Of a DNA stretch of 64,000 nucleotides, positions 1 to 8,598 are shown one piece after another. A program made the position numbers and the translations under genes. Position 1 is the stretch's first letter. The number at the start of each line of letters is the position of its first letter. The DNA is from Nitrospira japonica (GTDB lineage Bacteria > Nitrospirota > Thermodesulfovibrionia > UBA6902), in NCBI GenBank assembly GCA_020723105.1, contig DYJL01000002.1, forward strand, positions 183,121 to 247,120, in the 5' to 3' direction. The notes beneath the pieces were generated by a model. That model did no database searches and was not told where the DNA came from. It saw only the letters and a program-made list of their open reading frames with translations.

Positions 1-10
1 TGCTTATTGA

Positions 11-877
11 TTATTTATAATGAATATCCCTGTGGGTTAGCGATACGTTTATTTTGTTTTTTTCGAACCGCTTTCTGATTTCTTCAGAGATAACAGGGGA
101 TCTGTGTCTGCCACCGGTACAACCAATACCTATGGTGAGGTAACTTTTCCCTTCGTTTTTGTAAAGAGGTATGATGTGGTCCAGAAGCGGATTTAGTTTA
201 TTAAGAAAATGGTTGGTCTCATTCAGAGAAAGAACATACTTTCTGACTTTTGCCGAGGTCCCTGGAAAATGTTTGAGTTTCGGTATGAAATATGGATTCG
301 GCAAAAATCGCACATCAAACAGCAGGTCAGCTTCTTTTGGCACCCCATATTTATAGCCGAAAGAAATAAGGTTAACGGACATTTCACGGCGGCCTTTCTT
401 GAGATAAGAGTCTGTTATCAGTTTGCGCAATTGATGGGGAGTTAAAGCAGATGAGTCTATGATTTTATCAGCTTCTTTGCGTATAGGGGCAAGCAGCGCT
501 GCTTCCCTGTGCAGGGCTTTCTTGAGATCTTTGTATCCAAGCGGATGTGGTCTTCTGGTCTCTTTGAATCTTGTGATAAGCACCTCGTCGAGCGCTTCAA
601 GAAATATGATTTCCACCTTATGCTTTTTTCTGAGAGCTGAGACTGTCTCTGAAAAATCAGAAAGAAATTTTCTCTCTCTTATATCAATCCCGACAGCAAT
701 CTTCGATATTGAAGGGGTCTTGCCGATAAGTTCTACAAGCTTCCTTATAAGGGAGGAGGGCATATTGTCCACACAAAAAAAGCCGCTGTCCTCAAAGGCA
801 CGCAGCGCTATTGTTTTTCCGGCTCCGGATAATCCGGTGAGGATAACAATTAACAAACTGCTCTTGTGCTTGTTCAC
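11..877 (-). CDS. rapZ: RapZ-family nucleotide-binding RNase adapter
   Basis: P-loop protein of the RapZ/YvcJ family. In enterobacteria RapZ binds a small RNA controlling glucosamine-6-phosphate synthase and guides RNase E; in other phyla the RNA partner is unknown. The Walker A motif GLSGAGKT is at residues 15-22, the family motif VDNMP at 36-40, and the C-terminal signature GCTGGRHR at about 252-259. Its 288 residues match the family length. The ATG overlaps the hpf stop codon as ATGA, so translation is probably coupled. It is the last visible gene of an lptC-to-rapZ operon; the rpoN-hpf-rapZ grouping is a widespread arrangement. The family is certain; its RNA role in this lineage is inference. 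Confidence 0.95.
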   Translation of the reverse strand: MNKHKSSLLIVILTGLSGAGKTIALRAFEDSGFFCVDNMPSSLIRKLVELIGKTPSISKIAVGIDIRERKFLSDFSETVSALRKKHKVEIIFLEALDEVLITRFKETRRPHPLGYKDLKKALHREAALLAPIRKEADKIIDSSALTPHQLRKLITDSYLKKGRREMSVNLISFGYKYGVPKEADLLFDVRFLPNPYFIPKLKHFPGTSAKVRKYVLSLNETNHFLNKLNPLLDHIIPLYKNEGKSYLTIGIGCTGGRHRSPVISEEIRKRFEKNKINVSLTHRDIHYK

Positions 878-1389
878 TTTACCGGTTCTATCAGTCCGAA
901 GTTTCCGTCTTTTCTTTTATACAAGACATTAATATCCCCTGATGAGGCATTTGTAAAAACAAAGAAATTTTTATCCAGAAGGTCCATCTGCATGGCCGCT
1001 TCCTCTACTCCCATTGGCTTTATGTCAAAGGCTTTCTTCTTTATGATCAGGGGCGTTGACTTTACTGCTTCTTCCGGAGCAACTGATTTGTTTTTACCCT
1101 TCCTCTGTGAAACAATTTTCTCTTTATATTTTTTTATCTGGCGTTCGAGTTTATCAACGACTTCATCAATGGATGAGTACATCTCGCCGGTTATGCTCTC
1201 AGCCTGTATAAGCAACCCATTGACTTTCAAAAGCACCTCAGCCCGGTGCCTGTATTTTTCAACACTAAGGGTAACGATGGCTTCTGTAATATTGCTGATA
1301 TATTTTTCAAATTTACCAATCTTTTCCTCTGCATAGTCTTTCAGTGTTTTTGTGAGATCCATGTGTTTGCAATTAATGATAATGTTCAT
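874..1389 (-). CDS. hpf: Long-form ribosome hibernation promoting factor
   Basis: Ribosome-associated protein that inactivates 70S ribosomes in stationary or starved cells. The N-terminal S30AE-type domain covers about residues 1-100. A linker rich in Lys and Glu follows, then a C-terminal domain (about 118-171) of the kind that dimerises ribosomes in long HPF proteins; GVEEAAMQMDLLDKNFFVF is typical of it. At 171 residues it is the long form, not the short enterobacterial HPF/YfiA. A strong Shine-Dalgarno (AAAGGAGG) sits about 7 bases before the ATG. It lies 34 bp after rpoN and overlaps rapZ by 4 bp, so it is likely co-transcribed with both. Confidence 0.95.
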   Translation of the reverse strand: MNIIINCKHMDLTKTLKDYAEEKIGKFEKYISNITEAIVTLSVEKYRHRAEVLLKVNGLLIQAESITGEMYSSIDEVVDKLERQIKKYKEKIVSQRKGKNKSVAPEEAVKSTPLIIKKKAFDIKPMGVEEAAMQMDLLDKNFFVFTNASSGDINVLYKRKDGNFGLIEPVK

Positions 1390-1423
1390 GATCTTCCTCC
1401 TTTAGATAGTAGCTAATGGCCAA

Positions 1424-2869
1424 TTAGAACCATTTCTTGCGCTTATTATGAGATGGGATCTTCATTTCTTCCCTATATTTTGCCGCGGTCCTGCGGGCCA
1501 CGGTTATACCTTTGTCTTTTAACATATCAACTATTTTTTTATCGTTAAGCGGTTTATGAGAATCTTCTTCAGAGACTATCTTTTTAATGAGGTCTTTAAC
1601 AGTTGATGATGATATATCTCCTTTTTCTGAAGAGACTGCGTTACTGAAAAAAAATCTGAAACTCAGAAGTCCATGGGGACATTGAACATATTTGTTTGAA
1701 GTAACCCTGCTTATCGTACTTTCATGCATGCCCATATCTTCTGCTATATCTTTCAGATTGAGAGGTTTCAGGTATTTGTGACCTTTCCTGAAAAAATCTT
1801 CCTGAAACTTCAAAATGCTCTCCGTCACCCTGTAAATTGTCTTGTTTCTTTGATCAAGGCTTTTGAGCAGCCATATGGCTGAACGCATTTTTTCTTCCAG
1901 GAACTGCTTCTCCTCCGGCCCCAGGGTTTTCTTGTTTGCCAGGAGTTTCTTGTAGTAATTTGATAATCTTAATCTGGGAATACCTTCATCGTTTAAGGTT
2001 ATGATAAATTTCCCGTCAGATTCTTCTATATAAACATCAGGAATAATATGAACCGGCTCGTCGCTTGAGTAATTCCTGCCCGGTCTTGGCTCAAGGGCCT
2101 CAATAATTTTAACAGCAGCAAGAACCTCGTCAATTGATGCCTTAAGTTTAAGTGCAAGCTGTTTGTATTTTTTCCCTTCAAGCTCTGGAAACCCATTTAA
2201 AAGTATGTTTTCTACCAGACTTCCTTCCAGTTTTAAGGGTGTAAGCTGTAGAAGCAGGCACTCCTGAAGACTGCGGGCGCCTACACCTTGAGGATCCAGC
2301 TTCTGGACAAAAGCGAGTGCTTCTTCAACAGTTTTCATGTCGCACTCCGTAAATTCTGCGATTTCCTCAAGGGAGGCTTGAAGGTATCCGTCTTCATTGA
2401 GATTATTGATAATAATCTCAGCCGGTTTCCCGACAACTGAAGATATATGGGAAAGTCTTAATTGCCAGAGCAGGTGTTCATACAGGTCTATCTTCTTCCT
2501 GTTGCGTTCGAAAAATGTTTGAACGTCTTCAGAGCTTTCCTGAAAATAGCCTAAATCCCTGCCGTCGCTTTCCCTTTCTTCAAAATAACTGTCAGTGGTA
2601 AAGCCAAATATTTTTTCAAGTGGTGACTCACTATCATCTAACGGTTCATGAAAGGATTCTTCTTCGGAGGTTGTGTTAAGAGATTCAACTTTTTCTTCAG
2701 GCTCTCTCTCAACGACTTCTTCAAGAAGAGGATTGCTCATTAATTCCTGTGTTAGATCCTGTGAAAGTTCCAATAGGGGTAGTTGCAGGAGTTTAATGGA
2801 CTGCTGCAATTGAGGCGTAAGGATTAACTTCTGTGAAAGTCTAAGTTCGAGTCTTTGTTCCTGTGCCAT
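1424..2869 (-). CDS. rpoN: RNA polymerase sigma-54 factor
   Basis: Sigma-54, which directs RNA polymerase to -24/-12 promoters and needs AAA+ activators. Region I is the Gln/Leu-rich N-terminus (residues 1-50), followed by an acidic region II, a core-binding domain, and the C-terminal DNA-binding domain. The RpoN box ARRTAAKYREE is at about 458-468 and matches the family signature. Length (481) is normal. The start codon shares one base with the lptB stop (TAATG), giving tight coupling. The placement between lptB and hpf is the classical one. A possible sigma-54 promoter lies beyond lptC facing rnfC. Confidence 0.97.
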   Translation of the reverse strand: MAQEQRLELRLSQKLILTPQLQQSIKLLQLPLLELSQDLTQELMSNPLLEEVVEREPEEKVESLNTTSEEESFHEPLDDSESPLEKIFGFTTDSYFEERESDGRDLGYFQESSEDVQTFFERNRKKIDLYEHLLWQLRLSHISSVVGKPAEIIINNLNEDGYLQASLEEIAEFTECDMKTVEEALAFVQKLDPQGVGARSLQECLLLQLTPLKLEGSLVENILLNGFPELEGKKYKQLALKLKASIDEVLAAVKIIEALEPRPGRNYSSDEPVHIIPDVYIEESDGKFIITLNDEGIPRLRLSNYYKKLLANKKTLGPEEKQFLEEKMRSAIWLLKSLDQRNKTIYRVTESILKFQEDFFRKGHKYLKPLNLKDIAEDMGMHESTISRVTSNKYVQCPHGLLSFRFFFSNAVSSEKGDISSSTVKDLIKKIVSEEDSHKPLNDKKIVDMLKDKGITVARRTAAKYREEMKIPSHNKRKKWF

Positions 2870-3591
2870 TACAACCTGAATTCCTCTCCGAGATAATTTT
2901 TCTTGACCAGTTCGTTTGAAACGAGTTCATCCGGCACCCCATGTGCCAGGATTTGTCCACCACTTATTATATAGGCACGGTCAGTTATTGACAGGGTCTC
3001 GCGAACATTGTGATCTGTAATTATCAGTCCAATTCCTTTATCAGCAAGCTGCCTGAGAGTTTTTTTTAATTCATTGACAGCAAGCGGGTCTATCCCTGCA
3101 AACGGTTCATCAAGGAGCATAAAAACCGGGTCTATAGATATGGCCCTGGCTATTTCTACCTTGCGGCGTTCCCCCCCGGATAACTGATAGCCAAAACTGC
3201 CGGCTATATGTGAGAGATTGAATTCACTGATAATCTTTCTAAGCTTTTCCTCTTTTGATTCTTTATCGGCATCTCTTATTTCTAAAATAGCTTTAATGTT
3301 GTCCTCTACCTTCAATTTCCTGAAGATAGAAGCCTCCTGGGGAAGATAGCCAATTCCTTTTTGGGCCCGCTTATACATAGGGGAATTATTCAGGTCTTCA
3401 CCGTCAAGCCGTATTCTCCCTGCATCAGGAATTATCAGTCCGAGTATCATATAAAACGTTGTAGTCTTCCCTGCGCCATTTGGGCCAAGAAGCCCCACAA
3501 CTTCTCCGGAATTGATATTCAGACTGATATCAGAAACAATAGATTTACCATTATAACTTTTTTTCAGTCCGGTAATTTCAAGGGAATGCAT
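2869..3591 (-). CDS. lptB: LPS export ABC transporter ATPase LptB
   Basis: Cytoplasmic ATPase of the LptB2FGC complex that extracts lipopolysaccharide from the inner membrane and drives it across the periplasmic Lpt bridge. Walker A (GPNGAGKTT) is at residues 36-44, the ABC signature LSGGERRKVE near 137, and Walker B with the catalytic Glu (FMLLDEPFAG) near 157. Length (240) is standard. It overlaps both neighbours by one base. lptF and lptG are not in the window, so the permeases must be encoded elsewhere. Confidence 0.96.
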   Translation of the reverse strand: MHSLEITGLKKSYNGKSIVSDISLNINSGEVVGLLGPNGAGKTTTFYMILGLIIPDAGRIRLDGEDLNNSPMYKRAQKGIGYLPQEASIFRKLKVEDNIKAILEIRDADKESKEEKLRKIISEFNLSHIAGSFGYQLSGGERRKVEIARAISIDPVFMLLDEPFAGIDPLAVNELKKTLRQLADKGIGLIITDHNVRETLSITDRAYIISGGQILAHGVPDELVSNELVKKNYLGEEFRL

Positions 3592-4070
3592 TATTTCAGC
3601 CCCTTCTGGTTTTGCAGAATTACCTTGCTGCCTTCCACAACAGCCCGATCATCTTGCAGAAAAAATATTATCTGGGTCCCGGTGATTACATTCTCTCCTT
3701 CAACGGCCTTTGGATGTCCTGTGAAGATAATTTTATTTTCATGTTCCTTGTAGATCGCTTCATCTGAAAATATCGCTCTTTCCTTTTTATGAACTTTTAC
3801 ATTTCCAAAGGCTTTTATTTCTCTAATCTTGCTTTCTGAATTATCATAAAATACAGTCATTTTATCTGAATAAATTGTCAAATCATCTGTTGTTGCAACT
3901 ACTGAACCTTCAAAAATAGCTGTATTGTTTTTACTATCAGCGGTGAGAGTTTGTGATGTTATAACAACGGGTTTTCTTTCGGTTTTTTCGGCAACTGTGG
4001 CTGCAGATGCTATGGAATATAAGGTTAAGATTATTAAGAAATTATGAAAGATAAAAAGTGGCTTTGACAT
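3591..4070 (-). CDS. lptA: Periplasmic LPS-bridge protein LptA (OstA-like)
   Basis: Small periplasmic protein with the OstA/LptA beta-jellyroll fold, forming the bridge that carries LPS to the outer membrane. A signal peptide covers about residues 1-24, ending at ASAA. Typical elements of the fold are the strand AIFEGSVVATTDDLTIYSDK and the FGNVKVHKKE strand. Length (159) fits. It overlaps lptC upstream by 29 bp and lptB by one base. Its sequence is diverged, as is usual for LptA; the assignment rests on fold pattern plus position between lptC and lptB. Confidence 0.9.
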   Translation of the reverse strand: MSKPLFIFHNFLIILTLYSIASAATVAEKTERKPVVITSQTLTADSKNNTAIFEGSVVATTDDLTIYSDKMTVFYDNSESKIREIKAFGNVKVHKKERAIFSDEAIYKEHENKIIFTGHPKAVEGENVITGTQIIFFLQDDRAVVEGSKVILQNQKGLK

Positions 4071-4566
4071 TCTTTAGTATCCGTATCTTCTGCTGTTTCA
4101 TTGAAGCGGCAAGCCCTGTTCCCTCAATCAGAAAATCTTTACCGCTAAAGCTGACTCGGTCCTCAGTAGTTAACAATCCGGATGCGTTATCCCATTTTAT
4201 TGTATTAACTGTAAATGTTGCATTTCTTATATTCATTTCAACAGATTCGTTGAGGGTGATATTGCCTTTTTCAGCTTCATAGACACCATTTCCGCTGGTA
4301 AGATAGATTTCGGGAGACTGCTTTATTTTCAGTTCTAATGACTTAAGAAAGATTTCCTCCTTGCCTTTTGGGAAGATTGCTTCTCTGGCTAACAGCTCCC
4401 ATTTGATTTTGTCGTTTTCCCTGTGAATAAGATGCAGATTTTGCATAGACGAAGTCTGGTATGACGGCTGTATTTTTATACCCTGCTCTTTGTAGTAACT
4501 TAATAATATTAAAGTGATAATTGCAAGAAATAATAACAAGAAACCAAAATATTTGTTCTTAATCAT
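4042..4566 (-). CDS. lptC: LPS export protein LptC
   Basis: Bitopic inner-membrane protein linking LptB2FG to LptA. From the ATG chosen here the protein begins MIKNKYFG, followed at once by a single transmembrane segment (about residues 5-24) and an LptA-like beta domain. The frame stays open upstream to a TTG at 4674, but that would put about 36 poorly hydrophilic residues before the membrane anchor, unlike other LptC proteins, so I reject the longer form. No strong Shine-Dalgarno is visible. It is the first gene of the lptC-lptA-lptB-rpoN-hpf-rapZ operon and is divergent from rnfC. Confidence 0.85.
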   Translation of the reverse strand: MIKNKYFGFLLLFLAIITLILLSYYKEQGIKIQPSYQTSSMQNLHLIHRENDKIKWELLAREAIFPKGKEEIFLKSLELKIKQSPEIYLTSGNGVYEAEKGNITLNESVEMNIRNATFTVNTIKWDNASGLLTTEDRVSFSGKDFLIEGTGLAASMKQQKIRILKNVKATFYLS

Positions 4567-4605
4567 GTAATAGTCTATCACACATGGTATACCTTGTAAA
4601 GACAC

Positions 4606-4620
4606 TGGCAAGAAAAATGC
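4606..4620 (+). promoter_or_regulatory. Candidate sigma-54 promoter facing rnfC
   Basis: The sequence TGGCAAGAAAAATGC places GG (4607-4608) and GC (4619-4620) exactly ten bases apart, the invariant spacing of -24/-12 promoters, and matches much of TGGCAC-N5-TTGC. It points toward rnfC about 210 bp downstream and lies just outside the preferred lptC start. No activator binding site was identified. The match could be chance. Confidence 0.35.
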
Positions 4621-4692
4621 TAAGCAATATGTCATATCACCAATAATCAATATGCTACTATCAAAAAAACTCAAAAAGAAGAACCGGTAACC

Positions 4693-4722
4693 TTGACATT
4701 AAAATAAACAAATGTTAATAAT
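4693..4722 (+). promoter_or_regulatory. Candidate sigma-70 promoter of the rnf operon
   Basis: A perfect TTGACA (4693-4698) is followed after 18 bases by AATAAT (4717-4722), five of six matches to the -10 consensus. The site lies about 110 bp before the rnfC start in the AT-rich divergent region between lptC and rnfC. A second, weaker TTGACT lies at 4741. Confidence 0.5.
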
Positions 4723-4830
4723 ATTCGCTCTGCTTAAAAATTGACTAACAAGGTTAACTTATAAGCATATAAATTAAACTTAAACTCTTCTTTCAGATTC
4801 ATTGTTGAATAATATTGAAGGGGCGGTAGA

Positions 4831-6141
4831 ATGAGTAAAGTTGCGACGTTTGAAAGAGGCATTCACCCAAAGTATAACAAGGAATTATCTTCAGGGGAAT
4901 CTATCACTCCGGCCAAGTTGCCTCAAAGAATAGTTATCCCTCTTAGTCAGCATATAGGCGCTCCGGCAAAACTGGAAGTGAAGATCGGAGATGAGGTTAA
5001 GAAAGGCCAGATTATAGGCAGTCCCTCAGGTTTTGTATCTTCTCCTGTTCATTCATCCATATCCGGAAAAGTTATCGCGATAGCCGATTTTCCTACTGCT
5101 GCCGGCAGATTGGTCAATTCAGTAGTTATAGAGAGTGATGGAAAGGATGAGACTATTGCTTTCAAGGAAACTCCTGGCTATATGAACCTCACTGCTGATG
5201 AAATTAAAGCTATGATAAAAGATGCAGGAATAGTCGGGATGGGTGGCGCTGCGTTTCCGACTAATGTAAAGCTTTCCCCGCCAAAAGAGAAGCCTATTGA
5301 TACAGTAATAATTAATGGAGCAGAATGTGAACCCTATCTTACTGCTGACCACAGGTTGATGGTAGAACGCCCCAAAGAAGTCCTTGAAGGATTGAAGATT
5401 ATTATGAAGGCGCTTGGAGTAAAAGAAGGGCATATTGGCATTGAAGAAAATAAACCGGATGCTATAGAGGCAATGCGATCTGCTGCTTCCGGCGATTCGA
5501 ATATCAAAGTGCATGCTCTTGAAATTAAGTATCCCCAAGGCGCTGAAAAGATGCTGATAAAGGCGATTACAAACAGAGAGGTTCCCAGCAAAGGACTTCC
5601 GATGGATGTCAGTGTCGTTGTTCAGAATATCGGTACCGCATTTGCAGTCTATGAAGCAGTACGCTTTGGAAAGCCTCTGATAGAAAGGGTTGTAACTGTG
5701 ACGGGAAAGGGGATAAGAGAGCCAAAGAATATGATGGTGCGTGTCGGAACCCTTGTCTCAGATGTAGTTGAACAATGCGGCGGTCTTGTTGATGGTGCGA
5801 TAAAAGTAATTTCCGGCGGCCCTATGATGGGCTTTGCACAATGGACCCTTGATGTTCCTGTTACAAAGGGCACTTCGGGGATTCTGGTTTTGACAGAAAA
5901 TGAATATGTTGCTTCTGATGAGTACTTTTCCTGCATTAGATGCGGAAGATGCGTTGATGTTTGTCCCATGGGACTTAACCCGTCAATGTTAAGCATTCTT
6001 GCCGAAAAAGGCTTCTATGAAGAGGCAAAGGAATACAACCTTTTTGACTGCTTTGAATGTGGCTCCTGCGCTTATGTTTGTCCGGCGAAACGCCCCATGG
6101 TGCAGTTTATGAGGCTTGCAAAGTCGCAGGTAAAACCGTGA
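4831..6141 (+). CDS. rnfC: Rnf complex subunit RnfC
   Basis: Peripheral subunit of the ion-translocating ferredoxin:NAD oxidoreductase. It carries the NADH/FMN module related to the Nqo1/HoxF family, with glycine-rich GMGGAAFPT near residue 137, and two [4Fe-4S] ferredoxin motifs, CIRCGRCVDVCP (about 368) and CFECGSCAYVCP (about 407). Its 436 residues are standard for the short RnfC that lacks the long Ala-rich tail of enterobacteria. A purine-rich AAGGGGCGG precedes the ATG. It is the first gene of rnfCDGEAB, the order known from Acetobacterium-type Rnf operons. Confidence 0.95.
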   Translation: MSKVATFERGIHPKYNKELSSGESITPAKLPQRIVIPLSQHIGAPAKLEVKIGDEVKKGQIIGSPSGFVSSPVHSSISGKVIAIADFPTAAGRLVNSVVIESDGKDETIAFKETPGYMNLTADEIKAMIKDAGIVGMGGAAFPTNVKLSPPKEKPIDTVIINGAECEPYLTADHRLMVERPKEVLEGLKIIMKALGVKEGHIGIEENKPDAIEAMRSAASGDSNIKVHALEIKYPQGAEKMLIKAITNREVPSKGLPMDVSVVVQNIGTAFAVYEAVRFGKPLIERVVTVTGKGIREPKNMMVRVGTLVSDVVEQCGGLVDGAIKVISGGPMMGFAQWTLDVPVTKGTSGILVLTENEYVASDEYFSCIRCGRCVDVCPMGLNPSMLSILAEKGFYEEAKEYNLFDCFECGSCAYVCPAKRPMVQFMRLAKSQVKP

Positions 6142-6204
6142 AGAAACAGTTGTCAGTCGTTAGGTTTCAGTAACTAACAACGAAAAAATTTGTGAGGTTC
6201 TCGA

Positions 6205-7215
6205 ATGTCAACTGAAGCAAAAAAGTTAGTTGTATCCGTTAGTCCGCATGTTAGGGACGAAGAATCCATTGCCAAAATCATGTGGACTGTCAACCTTGCA
6301 CTTCTGCCCGCATTTATTATGTCTGTATATTATTTCGGTCCAAGGGCCGTATATGTTACAGGACTCTGTATCTTGTCGGCGGTACTTTCAGAACATATTT
6401 TTCAGAAAAGTCTTAAAAAGAAAATTACCACATCAGACGGAAGCGCATTCTTAACAGGGCTGCTTCTCGGCATGAACCTCCCTCCAAACGTGCCTTTTTA
6501 CATTCCGATAATCGGTTCTTTTGTTGCAATTGTTATTACAAAGATGCTTTTTGGAGGATTAGGATACAATATTTTCAATCCAGCACTTATTGGCAGGGCC
6601 TTCTTATTACTGACATGGCCCAAGCTGATGACAAGATGGCATGAACCCACAGCCCAGTTTTTGGGATTAGACGCTAAAACAACAGCCACTCCGCTAGGCC
6701 TGCTGAAAGAAGAAGGATTGACCAAGTTTATAGAGCACTTTGGCGATAAAGCCAGTTTATATAAATCGTTGCTTATTGGAAGCACTGCTGGTTCGCTCGG
6801 AGAAACGTCAGCGATAGCCTTGCTTATTGGCGCAGCCCTTCTCTTCTACAAGAAATATATAACATGGCATATCCCATTCTCATTTCTTGCATCAGTTGCA
6901 GTGATAGCATGGATATTCGGCGGCAAGGAAGGACTCTTCACAGGAGACCCCATTATTCATCTTTTGAGTGGAGGTCTGATGCTCGGCGCATTTTTCATGG
7001 CTACAGATTATGTAACTTGTCCGACAATAAGGAAAGGGCAGATAATCTTCGGCATCGGGTGCGGAGCTATCACAATGCTTATAAGGTTAAAAGGCGGCTT
7101 TCCTGAGGGTGTGATGTTTGCAATTCTGCTTATGAATTGCTTTGCACCGTTAATTGACAGGAATGTAGTACCAAAACAGTTTGGCGCTATAAAAAAGAAG
7201 GAAGTTAAAAAATGA
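6205..7215 (+). CDS. rnfD: Rnf complex membrane subunit RnfD
   Basis: Multi-spanning inner-membrane subunit that carries a covalently bound FMN and takes part in ion translocation, homologous to NqrB. Hydrophobic helices fill most of the 336 residues. The flavin-attachment motif is TTATPLG, with Thr162 the expected phosphoester-linked residue. A GAGG ribosome binding site lies about 9 bases before the ATG. The 3' end overlaps rnfG by 4 bp (ATGA). Confidence 0.94.
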   Translation: MSTEAKKLVVSVSPHVRDEESIAKIMWTVNLALLPAFIMSVYYFGPRAVYVTGLCILSAVLSEHIFQKSLKKKITTSDGSAFLTGLLLGMNLPPNVPFYIPIIGSFVAIVITKMLFGGLGYNIFNPALIGRAFLLLTWPKLMTRWHEPTAQFLGLDAKTTATPLGLLKEEGLTKFIEHFGDKASLYKSLLIGSTAGSLGETSAIALLIGAALLFYKKYITWHIPFSFLASVAVIAWIFGGKEGLFTGDPIIHLLSGGLMLGAFFMATDYVTCPTIRKGQIIFGIGCGAITMLIRLKGGFPEGVMFAILLMNCFAPLIDRNVVPKQFGAIKKKEVKK

Positions 7216-7901
7216 CGGCAAAAGATATGATGAAAATAGCAATTAATCTTGTAGTAATATATGTCCTGGGTGGGTTATTGCTTGCATTTGTATATGCAAA
7301 AACCTCTCCAATAATGTTTATAAAAGCAAAAGAAGAAAAAGAGGCTGCGTTAAAAACAATGATGCCAGAGGCTGACAAGATTGAAAAAATAGGCGATTGG
7401 TCGCCTCATCATAAACATGCAGAATACTATGCTGCCATAAAATGCAGCGAAGTTAAGGTGCATTCCATTAAGGATGAAAAAACAGGGAAAATGATAGAGG
7501 AAAAAGAATGCATGAATGCTGAGGAGATAGGCTATGTTGTCGAAGGCTTTGGAAAAGGCTATTCAAGCTATATAAATATCCTGGTTTCAGTTGATAAAAA
7601 TTTTACGGTTAAAAAGATAAATATTCTGCATCATGCAGAAACCCCTGGTTTAGGAGACGAGATAGAAAAGGATTATTTCCTGAAGAAATTTAAAGGCAAA
7701 ACAATTGATACACTCGTCATTGTAAAAGGTGATACCGCAGATAAAGTTGAAGCTATTTCAGGCGCTACAATATCAAGCCGGGCAGTAACCGAAGACGGAG
7801 TGAAAAATGGAGTGAAAATGCTGATAGAGAAATTATCCGGCGGTGGAGAGGAAAAGAAGGAAGAACAGGGAAAGGAACACGATCATGGCTCACACTCATA
7901 A
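7212..7901 (+). CDS. rnfG: Rnf complex FMN-binding subunit RnfG
   Basis: Subunit with one N-terminal membrane helix (about residues 10-30) and a periplasmic FMN domain, homologous to NqrC. The covalent-flavin motif SGATISS starts near residue 183, so Thr186 is the expected attachment residue. An insertion with two cysteines (around residues 78 and 98) lies between the membrane helix and the FMN domain. The C-terminus ends in a Glu/Lys- and His-rich tail (EHDHGSHS), which is unusual and might bind metal; that is only inference. The tail overlaps the start of rnfE by 17 bp. Confidence 0.93.
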   Translation: MTAKDMMKIAINLVVIYVLGGLLLAFVYAKTSPIMFIKAKEEKEAALKTMMPEADKIEKIGDWSPHHKHAEYYAAIKCSEVKVHSIKDEKTGKMIEEKECMNAEEIGYVVEGFGKGYSSYINILVSVDKNFTVKKINILHHAETPGLGDEIEKDYFLKKFKGKTIDTLVIVKGDTADKVEAISGATISSRAVTEDGVKNGVKMLIEKLSGGGEEKKEEQGKEHDHGSHS

Positions 7902-8517
7902 AAGCAACTGGGAGTTAATCAAAAACGGTATTTTCAGCGAAAACACCATCTTCAGGATGGCTATCAGCCTGTGCCCTTCCATTGCAGTTACCAATAGCTT
8001 AAAGAACGGTTTTTTTATGGGAGTTTCTGTTATTTTTGTCCAGACCATGGTCAATCTTACTGTCTCATTGATAAGAAATTTTATTAATCCGAAGATTCGT
8101 ATCCCGATATTTATGTTGGTTATTGCAGGCTATGTGAGTCTCATAGACATGTCAATGGCGGCCTTTGCCAGACCTGTTTATAAACAGATCGGGCTTTATA
8201 TTCAACTTATAGTTGCTTTTGCATCAATCTTTGCAAGGGCTGAAGTCTTTGCGGTTAAGAATAAAATTGTTCCATCAATAGCCGACGGTCTCGGTATGGG
8301 GATTGGATTTTTCTTTGCCATGATTATTATTAGTTTCTTTAGAGAACTTCTGGGAAAAGGCGCCTTATGGGGCGTTCCGATTGTATCAGGCAATCCTTTG
8401 CTCATAATGATTTTACCGGCAGGAGGTTTTTTTGCAGTCGGGCTGCTGATGGGGTTTTTCAATTGGGTTGATATAAAAATGGCTGAACGCAAAGCAGCAC
8501 AGGAGACAACAATGTAG
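7885..8517 (+). CDS. rnfE: Rnf complex membrane subunit RnfE with a missing cysteine
   Basis: Integral membrane subunit homologous to NqrD/RsxE with about six helices. In characterised Rnf/Nqr complexes the paired subunits RnfA and RnfE each give two cysteines to a [2Fe-2S] cluster within the membrane. The first is present (ISLCPSIAVT, Cys30). The second, normally in an IVxNC motif just before the RAEAFA segment, is replaced: the protein reads LIVAFASIFARAEVFA, placing Ala113 at the cysteine position. The start at MAHTHK, inside the rnfG tail, is preceded by AGGGAAAGGAAC. The TAG stop lies within the first bases of a palindromic repeat. Confidence 0.92.
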   Translation: MAHTHKSNWELIKNGIFSENTIFRMAISLCPSIAVTNSLKNGFFMGVSVIFVQTMVNLTVSLIRNFINPKIRIPIFMLVIAGYVSLIDMSMAAFARPVYKQIGLYIQLIVAFASIFARAEVFAVKNKIVPSIADGLGMGIGFFFAMIIISFFRELLGKGALWGVPIVSGNPLLIMILPAGGFFAVGLLMGFFNWVDIKMAERKAAQETTM

Positions 8518-8572
8518 GGGCAGGCCTATGTGCCTGCCCTAATAAAGGGCAACCACACAGGGTTGCCCCTAC
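8514..8572. repeat. 59-bp double-hairpin palindromic element
   Basis: Compact element with 9-bp terminal inverted repeats (GTAGGGGCA ... TGCCCCTAC) containing two successive hairpins: GGGCAGGC/GCCTGCCC and AGGGCAACC/GGTTGCCCC. The left end supplies the rnfE stop codon (TAG at 8515-8517) and the right end finishes 26 bp before rnfA. There is no T-run, so it is not a classical terminator, and it lies inside an operon. It resembles REP/MITE-like elements, and probably affects mRNA processing or the rnfE/rnfA expression ratio (inference). Confidence 0.75.
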
Positions 8573-8598
8573 TAAATAGATATTTCAGGAGAAAAATT

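Noticed and set aside
4567..4674. Longer lptC starting at TTG 4674
   Set aside because: It would put an extra segment before the membrane anchor typical of LptC and lacks a ribosome binding site; the ATG at 4566 fits the family.
8514..8572. Rho-independent terminator after rnfE
   Set aside because: There is no T-run, and it lies within a six-gene operon whose last two genes are needed for the same complex.
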